The translations under genes and the position numbers were made by a program. This document shows, one piece after another, positions 17,054 to 25,103 of a stretch of 64,000 nucleotides of DNA. The notes under the pieces are model-generated. The model was not told where the DNA came from. It searched no databases and saw only the letters and a list, made by a program, of their open reading frames with translations. Each line of letters opens with the position of its first letter. Position 1 is the stretch's first letter. Source of the DNA: an uncultured Alphaproteobacteria bacterium (GTDB taxonomy: Bacteria > Pseudomonadota > Alphaproteobacteria > Caulobacterales > Aquidulcibacteraceae); assembly GCA_902826335.1 (NCBI GenBank), contig CADEEL010000013.1:17788-81787 (forward strand), read 5' to 3'.

Positions 17054-19045
17054 TCACGCCGCGCTCTTGGTTTTCTTCATCGCTTCCTCGGCGCGCCGGC
17101 CGGTGACTTCCACCATATGGTCGAACACGCATTCGAACGTGGCCAGCCCTTGCGTCATTGAGCGCAGTTCGGAAATGAAATCCTGCCGTTCGGCATGGGG
17201 CAAATAGACCTCGATCTTGTCCCACCCTGGCCAGCCCTCCCGGCCTTCAAAGCCCAGGATTTGCCCATTGCGGGAAGAGACGGCGGAATTGATTCGCGGC
17301 GTGCCGGTGGAGGGTGTGAAAATCGTCAGCTTCTCAATGGGTTCGAGCAGGACGGGATCGCACGCGGCCAAAGCCTCGCTCATGCCGATGCGGCCGGCTG
17401 TGCGAAATGCGAGCTCTGAGGAATCGACGGTGTGGTAGGAGCCATCGATCAACGACACCGCGACATCGACCACGGGGTGGCCAAGCGGGCCTTTTTCCAT
17501 CGCATCCCTCACGCCAATTTCGACGGCGGGAATCCACTGACGCGGAATGGCGCCGCCGGTGATCTTATCCTCAAACGCGAAGCCCTCGCCGCGCGCGCGG
17601 GGCCCCACTTCAATCACGCAATCTCCAAACTGGCCGTGGCCGCCGGATTGCTTTTTGTGGCGCCCGCGCTGCGTGGCGGACTTGCGGATGGTTTCGCGAT
17701 AGGGCGTTGAGGGCCGCGCTGTATCAACCTCAACGTTGAAGCGCTTCTTCAGCCGATCGAGCACCACGCGCAGATGCGCATCGCCCTGACCCAACAGGAT
17801 GATCTCATGCGAATCCTGATCGTGATGGATGGCGAGGCCCGCATCTTCTTCCGCCAACTTCGATAGTGCGCCCGAAAGGCGCACATCATCCTTGCGGTCC
17901 TTGGTCGAGATGGCGAGCTGGAAAACGGGAAAGCGTGGGATGGGCGCGCTCCTGGCCTTGGGCGAGGCCGCGCCAGTCGAGAGAATGTCGCCAGCCGCGA
18001 CCGGATCGAGCTTGCCGATGGCGATCACATCGCCTTCCGCGGCGGTGGAGACTTTTTTGGTCTGCGCACCCTGGACGGAAAACAGCGCGCCCGCGCGTCC
18101 GCGCGCGCCATCGCTGAGCGTGAATTCCGCGCCGTCGCCCAGCGCGCCGCCGAAGATGCGCGCATAGGCGAGTTTGCCGGCCTGGCCGGCGTGCGAAATC
18201 TTGAGCACGTAAGCGCCCGCGCCAGAGACGCCCAGGCGCTCCGCCGCCAGGGCGGGCTCGGGCGTGTCGTGGCGCAGCGCCTTTAACAGGCGACGTACGC
18301 CAAAGCCTTGGGCGGCGGCGCCGAAAAACACCGGCGCGATGAGGCCTTCGCGCGTTTCATTCACAAGGTCCGTGAAAATCGCGTCACGCGTGGGCATTGC
18401 ATCACTCAGCAATTGCTCCATCAGCGCATCATCGAAATCGGCGAGCTGTTCGAGCATGTGAAAGCGCGCTTCCGCCTCACGCTCGGCGAGGTCAGCCGGC
18501 ATATCGATGCGTTCGCTTTCCTTGCCAGGGCGATAGATGAAGGCGCGTTCAAGCGCCAGGTCGACGAAGCCGGCGACGTGCTCGTCTTTCCAGATCGGGA
18601 TTTGGCGCGCGACCAGGGGCGCGGCGCTCATCGGCTGGAGCGCGCTGAGGAGGTCGCGCACGCGGCCATGAGCAAGATCGATCTTGTTCACGAAGAGGGC
18701 GCGCGGAATCCCCAGGCGCTCAATCTCCTTGAGGAAGGGCTGGAGGAGGATCGCCTTGTCGGGCTCGGGATCGGCGACGACGAGGGCGAGGTCCACGGCG
18801 GGCAGGGCGAAATCGGCCTCGGCCTGAAAGTCAACCGCGCCGGGCGTATCGATCAGCGCGTATTGATCTCCCATGAAGTCAATCGACTTGATTGAGAGGT
18901 CCACCGATTGGCCGGCCGCTTCGCCGGCATGGCCGGCGCCGCCGCTGGCCGCCGATTGCAGCGAATGAATGAGCGCCGTCTTGCCAGCCCCGGTTGGGCC
19001 GACGACGGCGATGGCGCGGACATTGCTGGTTTTGCGGTCACCCAT
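17054..19045 (-). CDS. EF-G-like translational GTPase (FusA2 type)
   Basis: 663 residues from MGDRKTSNVRAI, with GGAGG upstream. The P-loop is GPTGAGKTAL, G3 is LIDTPGAVDF and G4 is NKIDLAH. The usual switch I stretch with the RGIT motif is missing and is replaced by QSVDLSIKSIDF. Domains II to V follow, including GRHKKQSGGHGQFGD and the C-terminal EF-G fold (LPHAERQDFISELRSMTQG). It is shorter than true EF-G (about 690-700). This fits the alphaproteobacterial EF-G-like paralogue, not the main elongation factor, and it lacks str-operon neighbours. It leads a tight five-gene leftward run; the HIT gene begins 10 bp after its stop. Its cellular role is unknown. Confidence 0.85.
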   Translation of the reverse strand: MGDRKTSNVRAIAVVGPTGAGKTALIHSLQSAASGGAGHAGEAAGQSVDLSIKSIDFMGDQYALIDTPGAVDFQAEADFALPAVDLALVVADPEPDKAILLQPFLKEIERLGIPRALFVNKIDLAHGRVRDLLSALQPMSAAPLVARQIPIWKDEHVAGFVDLALERAFIYRPGKESERIDMPADLAEREAEARFHMLEQLADFDDALMEQLLSDAMPTRDAIFTDLVNETREGLIAPVFFGAAAQGFGVRRLLKALRHDTPEPALAAERLGVSGAGAYVLKISHAGQAGKLAYARIFGGALGDGAEFTLSDGARGRAGALFSVQGAQTKKVSTAAEGDVIAIGKLDPVAAGDILSTGAASPKARSAPIPRFPVFQLAISTKDRKDDVRLSGALSKLAEEDAGLAIHHDQDSHEIILLGQGDAHLRVVLDRLKKRFNVEVDTARPSTPYRETIRKSATQRGRHKKQSGGHGQFGDCVIEVGPRARGEGFAFEDKITGGAIPRQWIPAVEIGVRDAMEKGPLGHPVVDVAVSLIDGSYHTVDSSELAFRTAGRIGMSEALAACDPVLLEPIEKLTIFTPSTGTPRINSAVSSRNGQILGFEGREGWPGWDKIEVYLPHAERQDFISELRSMTQGLATFECVFDHMVEVTGRRAEEAMKKTKSAA

Positions 19046-19206
19046 GCACACCTCCACCAAGTGGCGGCGGCGCCGGCGCGCGGCGATGGCCGCCTTCTTC
19101 TCCCGCAGCCTTCGGCCGTCAGGCGAGCGCATGTTCAACCGGCGCGCTGGTAAGCACAAGGCCCGCACGCGGCGCGCGCGGAGAATCTTTTACGTTGGCG
19201 TCCCGC

Positions 19207-21816
19207 CTAGCGCCGCTCGATCCAGGCTTCCGCCGCCGGCAGGCGCCGATTGATCATGTCGGCGCGCGCATTGATCTGGGCGATGGCGGCGGCCACGGTC
19301 GGCCGCGCTCCGGCTGGGAAATCACGCGCATAGGCTTCAAGCTCGGCGGCCATGGCCGGCTCGGCGCTCACGGACGCGATTTCCGGCGCATATTCGAGGC
19401 GCTGGAGCGGATCGAGCAGGTTTTCGACCGCGGCGCGATGCGCGACCAGGAAATCCCAGGCCAATCGCGGATGTGCGGCGGCGACATTCTGGATGACCTG
19501 GGTGCGGATTTGGCGCGGGATGGCTTCGCCAAGCGTCAAATCAAGCGTGTGCCGCGCAAGGCGCGGATCGCGTGCTTGGGCCAGAATATTGTAGAGGCGG
19601 CGCTGCTCTACGAAATCACGCGCCGCTTCAGCCTCTGCGCGCAAGCGCGCATAGCGAGGCTCATCCGCGTTCATGGCGACGACGGTGAGCGCCGCGCCGC
19701 GTATGGCGCCAGGCAGCGCGCCTGGATCGCTCGGCGCCGCGTCGACGCGGCGGCGCGCCTCCGCAATCACCGCCGGATCGCCCATTTCGCCCAGCGCGGT
19801 GATGAGCGCGCTGCGCAGAAGCGTTTCGTTCGCCGGTTCTCCGGCGCGGGGCGCCCAGCCCACGCGCGCAAGGAAGGGCGCAAGCGTGCGGCGCGCATAG
19901 GCCGTCACGGCGGCTTCGCTGGGCCGGCCGCGAGCGAGGGCGACGAGCGCGCGCATCGACCCCGTCGTGTCCATGGCGACGTAGGAATCCGCGTCCGCCG
20001 GGAGTGTGGCGACGAGGTCGAGATAATCCGTCAAGGGCGCGTGCCCGCTGCGCCCAAACGCCCAGTAGTCGAGCAGGAGGCCCAATTGGTCATCCGCGCT
20101 CAAGGCGCGCATATTCGCGGCGAGGGCGCTAAAATTCGCGCGGTCGTAGAGGACGCGGAAAAAGCCAGACTGGCCGGCGTTGACGACGTAGGGGCCGCAG
20201 GCGCCAGGCAAGCTCATCGAGAAGCTCGGCGCCGCAGGCGAGAGAACGCGTGCTGGTTCGCCGCCAACGCGCCGCGCGACGATTGGAATGGTCCAGCGTT
20301 CGCCGGTGCGGGAGGCTTCGTCCATGGCGAAACGTGTTTGCGTCATGTCGATGGACAGCGCGCCGCCCTCGTTGGCGCAACGGGCTTGCGCGGTGATAAT
20401 CGGGTACCCAACCTGACTGGTGAAATTGCGCGCCACATCCAGCACGGGCTGGCCCGACGCGGCCTGCACGGCGCGCCATAGATCCTCGGTGGCGGCGTTG
20501 CCGTAGAGGCGCTCGTTCAAATAGGCGCGCACGCCGTCGCGGAACGCATCCTCGCCGACATAGGCTTCCAACATTCGGATGACGGCCTGGCCCTTATTGT
20601 AAGTAATGGTGTCAAAGGCGAGGTTCGCTTCGTCGATTGTATTGACAGTCTGGACCACGGCGTGCGTGCCGGCGCGCGCATCGAGCGCGAGCGCGGTGGC
20701 GCGCCCATCGACGGCTTCGGCGCGCCAGGGCGCCCAATCGGGATGAAGCGCTTCAGCGGCTTTTGAAGCCATCCAGGAGGCGAAGCCTTCGTTGAGCCAG
20801 AGATCGTCCCACCAGGCCATGGTGACGAGGTTGCCGAACCATTGGTGCGCGATCTCATGGGCGACGATGCCGAAGACATTCTGGCGATCGGCTTCGCTGG
20901 AGCGATCGGCGTCGAGCAGCAGATATTGATCGAAATAGAGAATGGCGCCCCAATTTTCCATGGCGCCAAACCCGCCCGCGCCAGGCACGGCGATCATATC
21001 CAGCTTCGGTAGCGGATAACGGATGCCGAAATAGTCCGTGTACCAGCGCAAGGATTCCGCCGCGAAGTTGAGCGCCGCGCGCCCGCGTTCGGCCTGACCG
21101 CGCCTTGTGATGACGCCGACATCGACGCCGTCAACGTCCATGTGGATGCGCTCGATATCTCCCACGGCGGTGAAGAGGAGGTAGGACGGCATGGGCGGCG
21201 TTGGTTCGAACGTGAAGCGCGTGGCGCCGCCGCGCAGGCGCTCCGTGGTGGCGAGCGGCATGTTGGAGACGGCTTGCTGACCAGCCGGCGCATCGACGCT
21301 CAGCACAAAGACGGCGCGGCGATTGGGTTGATCCCACATGGGCGCGAGGCGGCGCGCATCCGCTGGCTCAAATTGCGTGGCCAGCATTCGCTGTGGGCCG
21401 CGTTCATCTTCATAGGAAACGCGGAAGAGGCCGTAGGCCTCGTCATAGATGCGGCCTGCATAGCTGATTTCGATGACGTGGCGGCCGGCGCGCAACGTGC
21501 GCGCGGGCGTCAGTGTTACGGTTTGGGTGGATTCATCGAATGCGGCCGCGGCGGCGCGCCCGTCTATGCGTGCGCGCGAGATCGTCATGTCCAGCGCATT
21601 GAGCGTCAGGGCTGGCATTTCCCGGCTGGTTCGCGCCTCGATGCGCACCGTTCCGGTGAAAGTTCCGGCTTCGGCGTTCGGCGCGATGGCGATCACATAG
21701 CGGGTGGGCGTAACGCCATCGTCCAGCCATTGGCGCTGCGCAGAGGCTGGGCCGGCGAGCAGCAAGAGCGCGAGGAAACCGAACAAGCGGACGGCGCGGG
21801 AGAGGGCAGGGCGCAT
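19207..21816 (-). CDS. Secreted M1-family metallo-aminopeptidase
   Basis: 869 residues. A signal peptide (about 1-26, ending GPASAQ) implies periplasmic or outer export. The exopeptidase motif is GAMENWG at 284-290. The zinc site is His320-Glu321-His324 in HEIAHQWFGN with Glu343 in WLNEGFASW. A C-terminal ERAP1-like helical domain completes the protein. Length and motifs are complete for M1 peptidases such as PepN. It would release N-terminal residues from peptides. It is monocistronic as far as can be seen, with a 113-bp gap to the divergent Rieske oxygenase gene. Confidence 0.93.
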   Translation of the reverse strand: MRPALSRAVRLFGFLALLLLAGPASAQRQWLDDGVTPTRYVIAIAPNAEAGTFTGTVRIEARTSREMPALTLNALDMTISRARIDGRAAAAAFDESTQTVTLTPARTLRAGRHVIEISYAGRIYDEAYGLFRVSYEDERGPQRMLATQFEPADARRLAPMWDQPNRRAVFVLSVDAPAGQQAVSNMPLATTERLRGGATRFTFEPTPPMPSYLLFTAVGDIERIHMDVDGVDVGVITRRGQAERGRAALNFAAESLRWYTDYFGIRYPLPKLDMIAVPGAGGFGAMENWGAILYFDQYLLLDADRSSEADRQNVFGIVAHEIAHQWFGNLVTMAWWDDLWLNEGFASWMASKAAEALHPDWAPWRAEAVDGRATALALDARAGTHAVVQTVNTIDEANLAFDTITYNKGQAVIRMLEAYVGEDAFRDGVRAYLNERLYGNAATEDLWRAVQAASGQPVLDVARNFTSQVGYPIITAQARCANEGGALSIDMTQTRFAMDEASRTGERWTIPIVARRVGGEPARVLSPAAPSFSMSLPGACGPYVVNAGQSGFFRVLYDRANFSALAANMRALSADDQLGLLLDYWAFGRSGHAPLTDYLDLVATLPADADSYVAMDTTGSMRALVALARGRPSEAAVTAYARRTLAPFLARVGWAPRAGEPANETLLRSALITALGEMGDPAVIAEARRRVDAAPSDPGALPGAIRGAALTVVAMNADEPRYARLRAEAEAARDFVEQRRLYNILAQARDPRLARHTLDLTLGEAIPRQIRTQVIQNVAAAHPRLAWDFLVAHRAAVENLLDPLQRLEYAPEIASVSAEPAMAAELEAYARDFPAGARPTVAAAIAQINARADMINRRLPAAEAWIERR

Positions 21817-21929
21817 GAATGCTCCGGAATAGGGTCCTCGTTCTTAGAGAGGCGCGCGGCCGGCGTCCAAGGCGTTCGTCGTAATTCCGTAGGCTGGCGC
21901 CCCGCCAAGGGTAAAGCTAGGCTCTCGCG

Positions 21930-22940
21930 ATGCACGTCCAGGCCACGCTGCCCGCGCGTCTCTATGCGGGCGAGGCGCATTTCGCGATCGAGAAAGAGAC
22001 TCTGTTGGCCAAGTCCTGGCGGCTGGCGGCGCATGAAAGCATGCTTGCCCGCGCCGGGGATTATGTGGCGGACCTTGTCGCCGGGCGGCCAATCGTCATC
22101 GTGCGCGACGAAGCGGGCGGGCTCAACGCCTTTCACAATGTATGCCGGCATCGCGCCGGCCCGCTCGTCACTGATGAAGCTGGGCGCTGCGAAAAGGAGT
22201 TCGTGTGCGCCTATCATGGCTGGCGCTATGCGCTGGACGGGCGGTTGCGCAACGCGACGGATTTTGGCGCGGCGGACGGATTTGATGCGCGCGCGTTTGG
22301 GCTTTTTCCGCTCAAGGTCGAGACGTGGCGTGGGTTTGTGTTCGTCAATTGCGATCTATCCGCGCCGCCGCTGGCGGAGGCCATCGCGCCCTTGGAGGCG
22401 ATCTGGGCGGAGCGAAACTTCGCGCCGCAACCGTTTGCGTTGAGGCGACGCCACGACATCGCCTGCAATTGGAAAACTTATGTTGAAAATTACCTCGAAG
22501 GCTATCATGTGCCGCGCGTGCATCCCGCGCTCAATGACGAAATCGAAGCGGGCGCATATCGCGTTGAAATGCGCGGCGCCGTGGCGATCCATCATGCGCC
22601 TTCAAGAGCGCGTGACGGCGTCTATGACGGATTGTGGGCGTGGATGTGGCCCGATCTCGGCGTCAATGTCTATCGCCATGGCGTTATGATGGAGCGCATC
22701 ACGCCGCTTTCGGCGGGCATGACGCGCCTCGATTACCTTTATTTCTATGATCCGGCGCGGCGCGAGGACCTCGAAGCCACGCTGGCGATGTCCGATGCTG
22801 TGACGGCGGAGGACAAGGACATCTGCGAGCGCGTGCAGGCCAATCTCAATGCGGGCGTTTATGAACAGGGCGTGCTCTCGCCCAAGCACGAGGGCGCTGT
22901 GGCGTGGTTTCAGACGCGGATCGCGGAGGCGCACGCATGA
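21930..22940 (+). CDS. Rieske non-heme iron oxygenase alpha subunit
   Basis: 336 residues. The Rieske 2Fe-2S ligands are Cys72-Arg-His74 and Cys93-Ala-Tyr-His96. The mononuclear iron site is in NWKTYVENYLEGYHVPRVHP (180-199), with His193 and His198 as ligands; a later Asp in the EDKDICERV region is the likely third. The residue bridging the two centres is Glu190 where ring-hydroxylating enzymes have Asp. Glu here is known from carnitine and choline monooxygenases (CntA, CMO), so a quaternary-amine or betaine substrate is plausible. No reductase gene is adjacent. The stop overlaps the permease start as ATGA, forming a three-gene operon with a permease and an FAH-family hydrolase. Confidence 0.88.
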   Translation: MHVQATLPARLYAGEAHFAIEKETLLAKSWRLAAHESMLARAGDYVADLVAGRPIVIVRDEAGGLNAFHNVCRHRAGPLVTDEAGRCEKEFVCAYHGWRYALDGRLRNATDFGAADGFDARAFGLFPLKVETWRGFVFVNCDLSAPPLAEAIAPLEAIWAERNFAPQPFALRRRHDIACNWKTYVENYLEGYHVPRVHPALNDEIEAGAYRVEMRGAVAIHHAPSRARDGVYDGLWAWMWPDLGVNVYRHGVMMERITPLSAGMTRLDYLYFYDPARREDLEATLAMSDAVTAEDKDICERVQANLNAGVYEQGVLSPKHEGAVAWFQTRIAEAHA

Positions 22941-24238
22941 GCGACAAGAAAATCGGGCCGCTGCGCGCGACTTTTCTGGTCGCGGGCAACATGATCGGCG
23001 CGGGCGTTTATCTCTTGCCCGCGAGCCTTGGCGCGGTTGGGTCCGTGAGCATTCTGGGCTGGATCGTCACTAGCGTCGGGGCATTGTTGCTTGCGCTTGT
23101 TTTTTCGGCGCTGTTTCGGCTGCGCCCGGAGGCGCACGGCGTCATCGCGCAAGTGCGCGACGGAATGGGTGGATTTTTCGGGTTTCAATCCAGTTTGCTT
23201 TATTGGATCGGATGCTGGGTCGGCAATGTGGCCATCGCGGTGGCGGCGAGCGGCTATTTGGCGAGTTTTTTTCCTGCGCTGCGCGCGGCGCCGGCGGCGG
23301 CGGCGTCAACCATCGGGCTTATATGGCTTGTTGCCGCGCTTAATTTTTTCGGCGCCCGGCGGGTGACGGATTTCAAGGCGCTGGCGCTCGTTATTGGGCT
23401 CGCGCCCGTGCTCGGCGTCGCGGTGTTCGGGTGGATTGCATTCGACGCGGATGTGTTCATCGCCTCCTGGAACGTCAGTGGACGGACGGACATGGCGGCC
23501 GTGCCGGCGACGTTTGCGCTCATATTCTGGGCGTTTCTGGGCCTTGAAAGCGCGGCCGTGGCGGCGGCCGTCGTGCGCAATCCTGGGCGCGATGTGCCGA
23601 TCGCCACGATCTCGGGAGCGGCGCTGGCGGCGTGCGTCTATATCGCCGCGTCGGGCGCCATGATGGGGCTATTGCCGGCCGCGCAGCTTGCGGCGTCAAC
23701 CGCGCCGTTCGCGGACGCGGCCGCGCGCTGGGTTGGGCCGATCGCGGGCGCGCTCGTTGCGGTGTGCGCGATCCTCAAGGCGGTGGGAACGCTGTCCGGC
23801 TGGGCGCTGGTGACGGCGGAGGCTTCACGCAGCGGCGCGGCGGCCGGCGTTTTTCCAGCGCTGTTTCACGAAGCGGGAGGCGGGCCGCCGCGGCGAAACC
23901 TGATCATCGTCGCCGCGCTCATGAGCCTTGTTGCGCTGCTGACGGCCTCCCCGCGCTTGGCCGCGCAATTCACCTATCTCGTTAATTTGTCCGTGCTGCC
24001 GTTTCTTATCGTGTTCACTTATTGTTGTGTTTCGCTGTGGCGATTGTGCGCCGCTTCACCCGCGCGTTGGCCGCTGCGCTTCGTCGCCGTGATGGCGGGC
24101 GTGTTTTGCGAGTGGGCGATCACCGCGACGGATATTGTTCAAGTCGCGCTCGTGGCGGCGGTGGCTGTGCTTGCGCTGCCGATGTATCTGCTCATGCGGC
24201 CGAGCATGGCGGCGAACGCGGCGGAGAGGGCGACATGA
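22937..24238 (+). CDS. APC-family amino acid/polyamine permease
   Basis: 433 residues with about 12 membrane helices. The first helix carries GNMIGAGVYLLPASLG, the substrate-binding unwound helix motif of the AdiC/PotE (APA) branch of the APC superfamily. FWAFLGLESAA in the sixth helix is also typical. It sits between the Rieske oxygenase and an FAH-type hydrolase with 4-bp overlaps on both sides, so it probably imports the substrate or exchanges a product for the pathway. The likely substrate class is an amino acid or cationic amine; this is inference from family and context. Confidence 0.85.
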   Translation: MSDKKIGPLRATFLVAGNMIGAGVYLLPASLGAVGSVSILGWIVTSVGALLLALVFSALFRLRPEAHGVIAQVRDGMGGFFGFQSSLLYWIGCWVGNVAIAVAASGYLASFFPALRAAPAAAASTIGLIWLVAALNFFGARRVTDFKALALVIGLAPVLGVAVFGWIAFDADVFIASWNVSGRTDMAAVPATFALIFWAFLGLESAAVAAAVVRNPGRDVPIATISGAALAACVYIAASGAMMGLLPAAQLAASTAPFADAAARWVGPIAGALVAVCAILKAVGTLSGWALVTAEASRSGAAAGVFPALFHEAGGGPPRRNLIIVAALMSLVALLTASPRLAAQFTYLVNLSVLPFLIVFTYCCVSLWRLCAASPARWPLRFVAVMAGVFCEWAITATDIVQVALVAAVAVLALPMYLLMRPSMAANAAERAT

Positions 24239-24918
24239 GCGAATTCGTTTTTCCGCCGCCGGCGATCCCGTCAGTTCAGGTCGAGGGCGGCGGCCTCTAT
24301 GGCGTGCGCCGGATTTTTTGTGTCGGGCGCAATTACGCTGAGCACGCGCGGGAAATGGGCGGCGATGCGCGCGAGCCGCCCTTCTTCTTCACCAAGCCCG
24401 CCGATGCGCTGAGCGCGAGCGGCGCGCCCATGCGCTATCCGCCGGGTACGGATAATCTGCACCACGAGGTCGAGCTCGTGCTCGCGCTTGGCGCGCCGGC
24501 GTTCGAGATTGAAGCGGATGCGGCGCAAGACGCGATCTTCGGCTATGCGTGCGGCCTCGATATGACGCGCCGCGATCTGCAGAACGCCGCGCGCGAGAAG
24601 AAGCAGCCCTGGGATTTGGGCAAGGCGTTCGAACAAAGCGCAATTTTGGGCCCGATCGCGTCAGCGGCGCGCATCGGCCATCCGGCGCGCGGGGCGATCA
24701 CGCTCGATGTCAATGGCGCGCGCCGCCAAACCGGCGATATCGGCGACATGATCTGGTCGCCCGGTGAAATTCTCGCGGCGCTTTCTCGCTATTATCATCT
24801 TGGCCCGGGCGATCTTATTTTTACAGGCACGCCGGCGGGCGTCGGCCCGGTGCGGCGTGGGGATGCGCTGGCGGGAGCGATCGCCGGAATCGGCGCGGTG
24901 AGGATCGAAATCGTGTGA
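24235..24918 (+). CDS. Fumarylacetoacetate hydrolase-family protein
   Basis: 227 residues. The short FAH fold is visible from VRRIFCVGRNYAEHA, then FFFTKPADAL, the metal ligands in HHEVELVLAL, GYACGLDMTRRDLQ, and the C-terminal LGPGDLIFTGTPAGVGPV. The ligands and the lysine in TKP are intact. This layout matches fumarylpyruvate hydrolase and acylpyruvase members that cleave the C-C bond of acylpyruvates with Mg. It is the last gene of the Rieske oxygenase operon. The direct substrate is not predictable from sequence alone. Confidence 0.87.
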   Translation: MSEFVFPPPAIPSVQVEGGGLYGVRRIFCVGRNYAEHAREMGGDAREPPFFFTKPADALSASGAPMRYPPGTDNLHHEVELVLALGAPAFEIEADAAQDAIFGYACGLDMTRRDLQNAAREKKQPWDLGKAFEQSAILGPIASAARIGHPARGAITLDVNGARRQTGDIGDMIWSPGEILAALSRYYHLGPGDLIFTGTPAGVGPVRRGDALAGAIAGIGAVRIEIV

Positions 24919-25103
24919 ACGGCCGAAACGAGTTGTCGCCAAAGGGAATGTACACGCTTAAGTGGCTGAGCGTGGAAACCCAAACACCGAAAAACATAAA
25001 GATTTTCGTTGAGCGCAATTCGCAGCCCGCTGGATGCTCGCTCGGGTAGAGAAGTTGTTAACCGAAGTCAGTGCATGCCCGCACCGATATTCGGGAGGGC
25101 GTA

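Noticed and set aside
18994..20481. 495-codon open frame on the plus strand
   Set aside because: It spans the antisense of the EF-G-like and aminopeptidase genes and has no recognisable motif.
24948..25049. 33-codon open frame between the FAH hydrolase and the receptor
   Set aside because: The purine stretch touches the ATG with no spacing, no hydrophobic or conserved pattern, and no paralogue.
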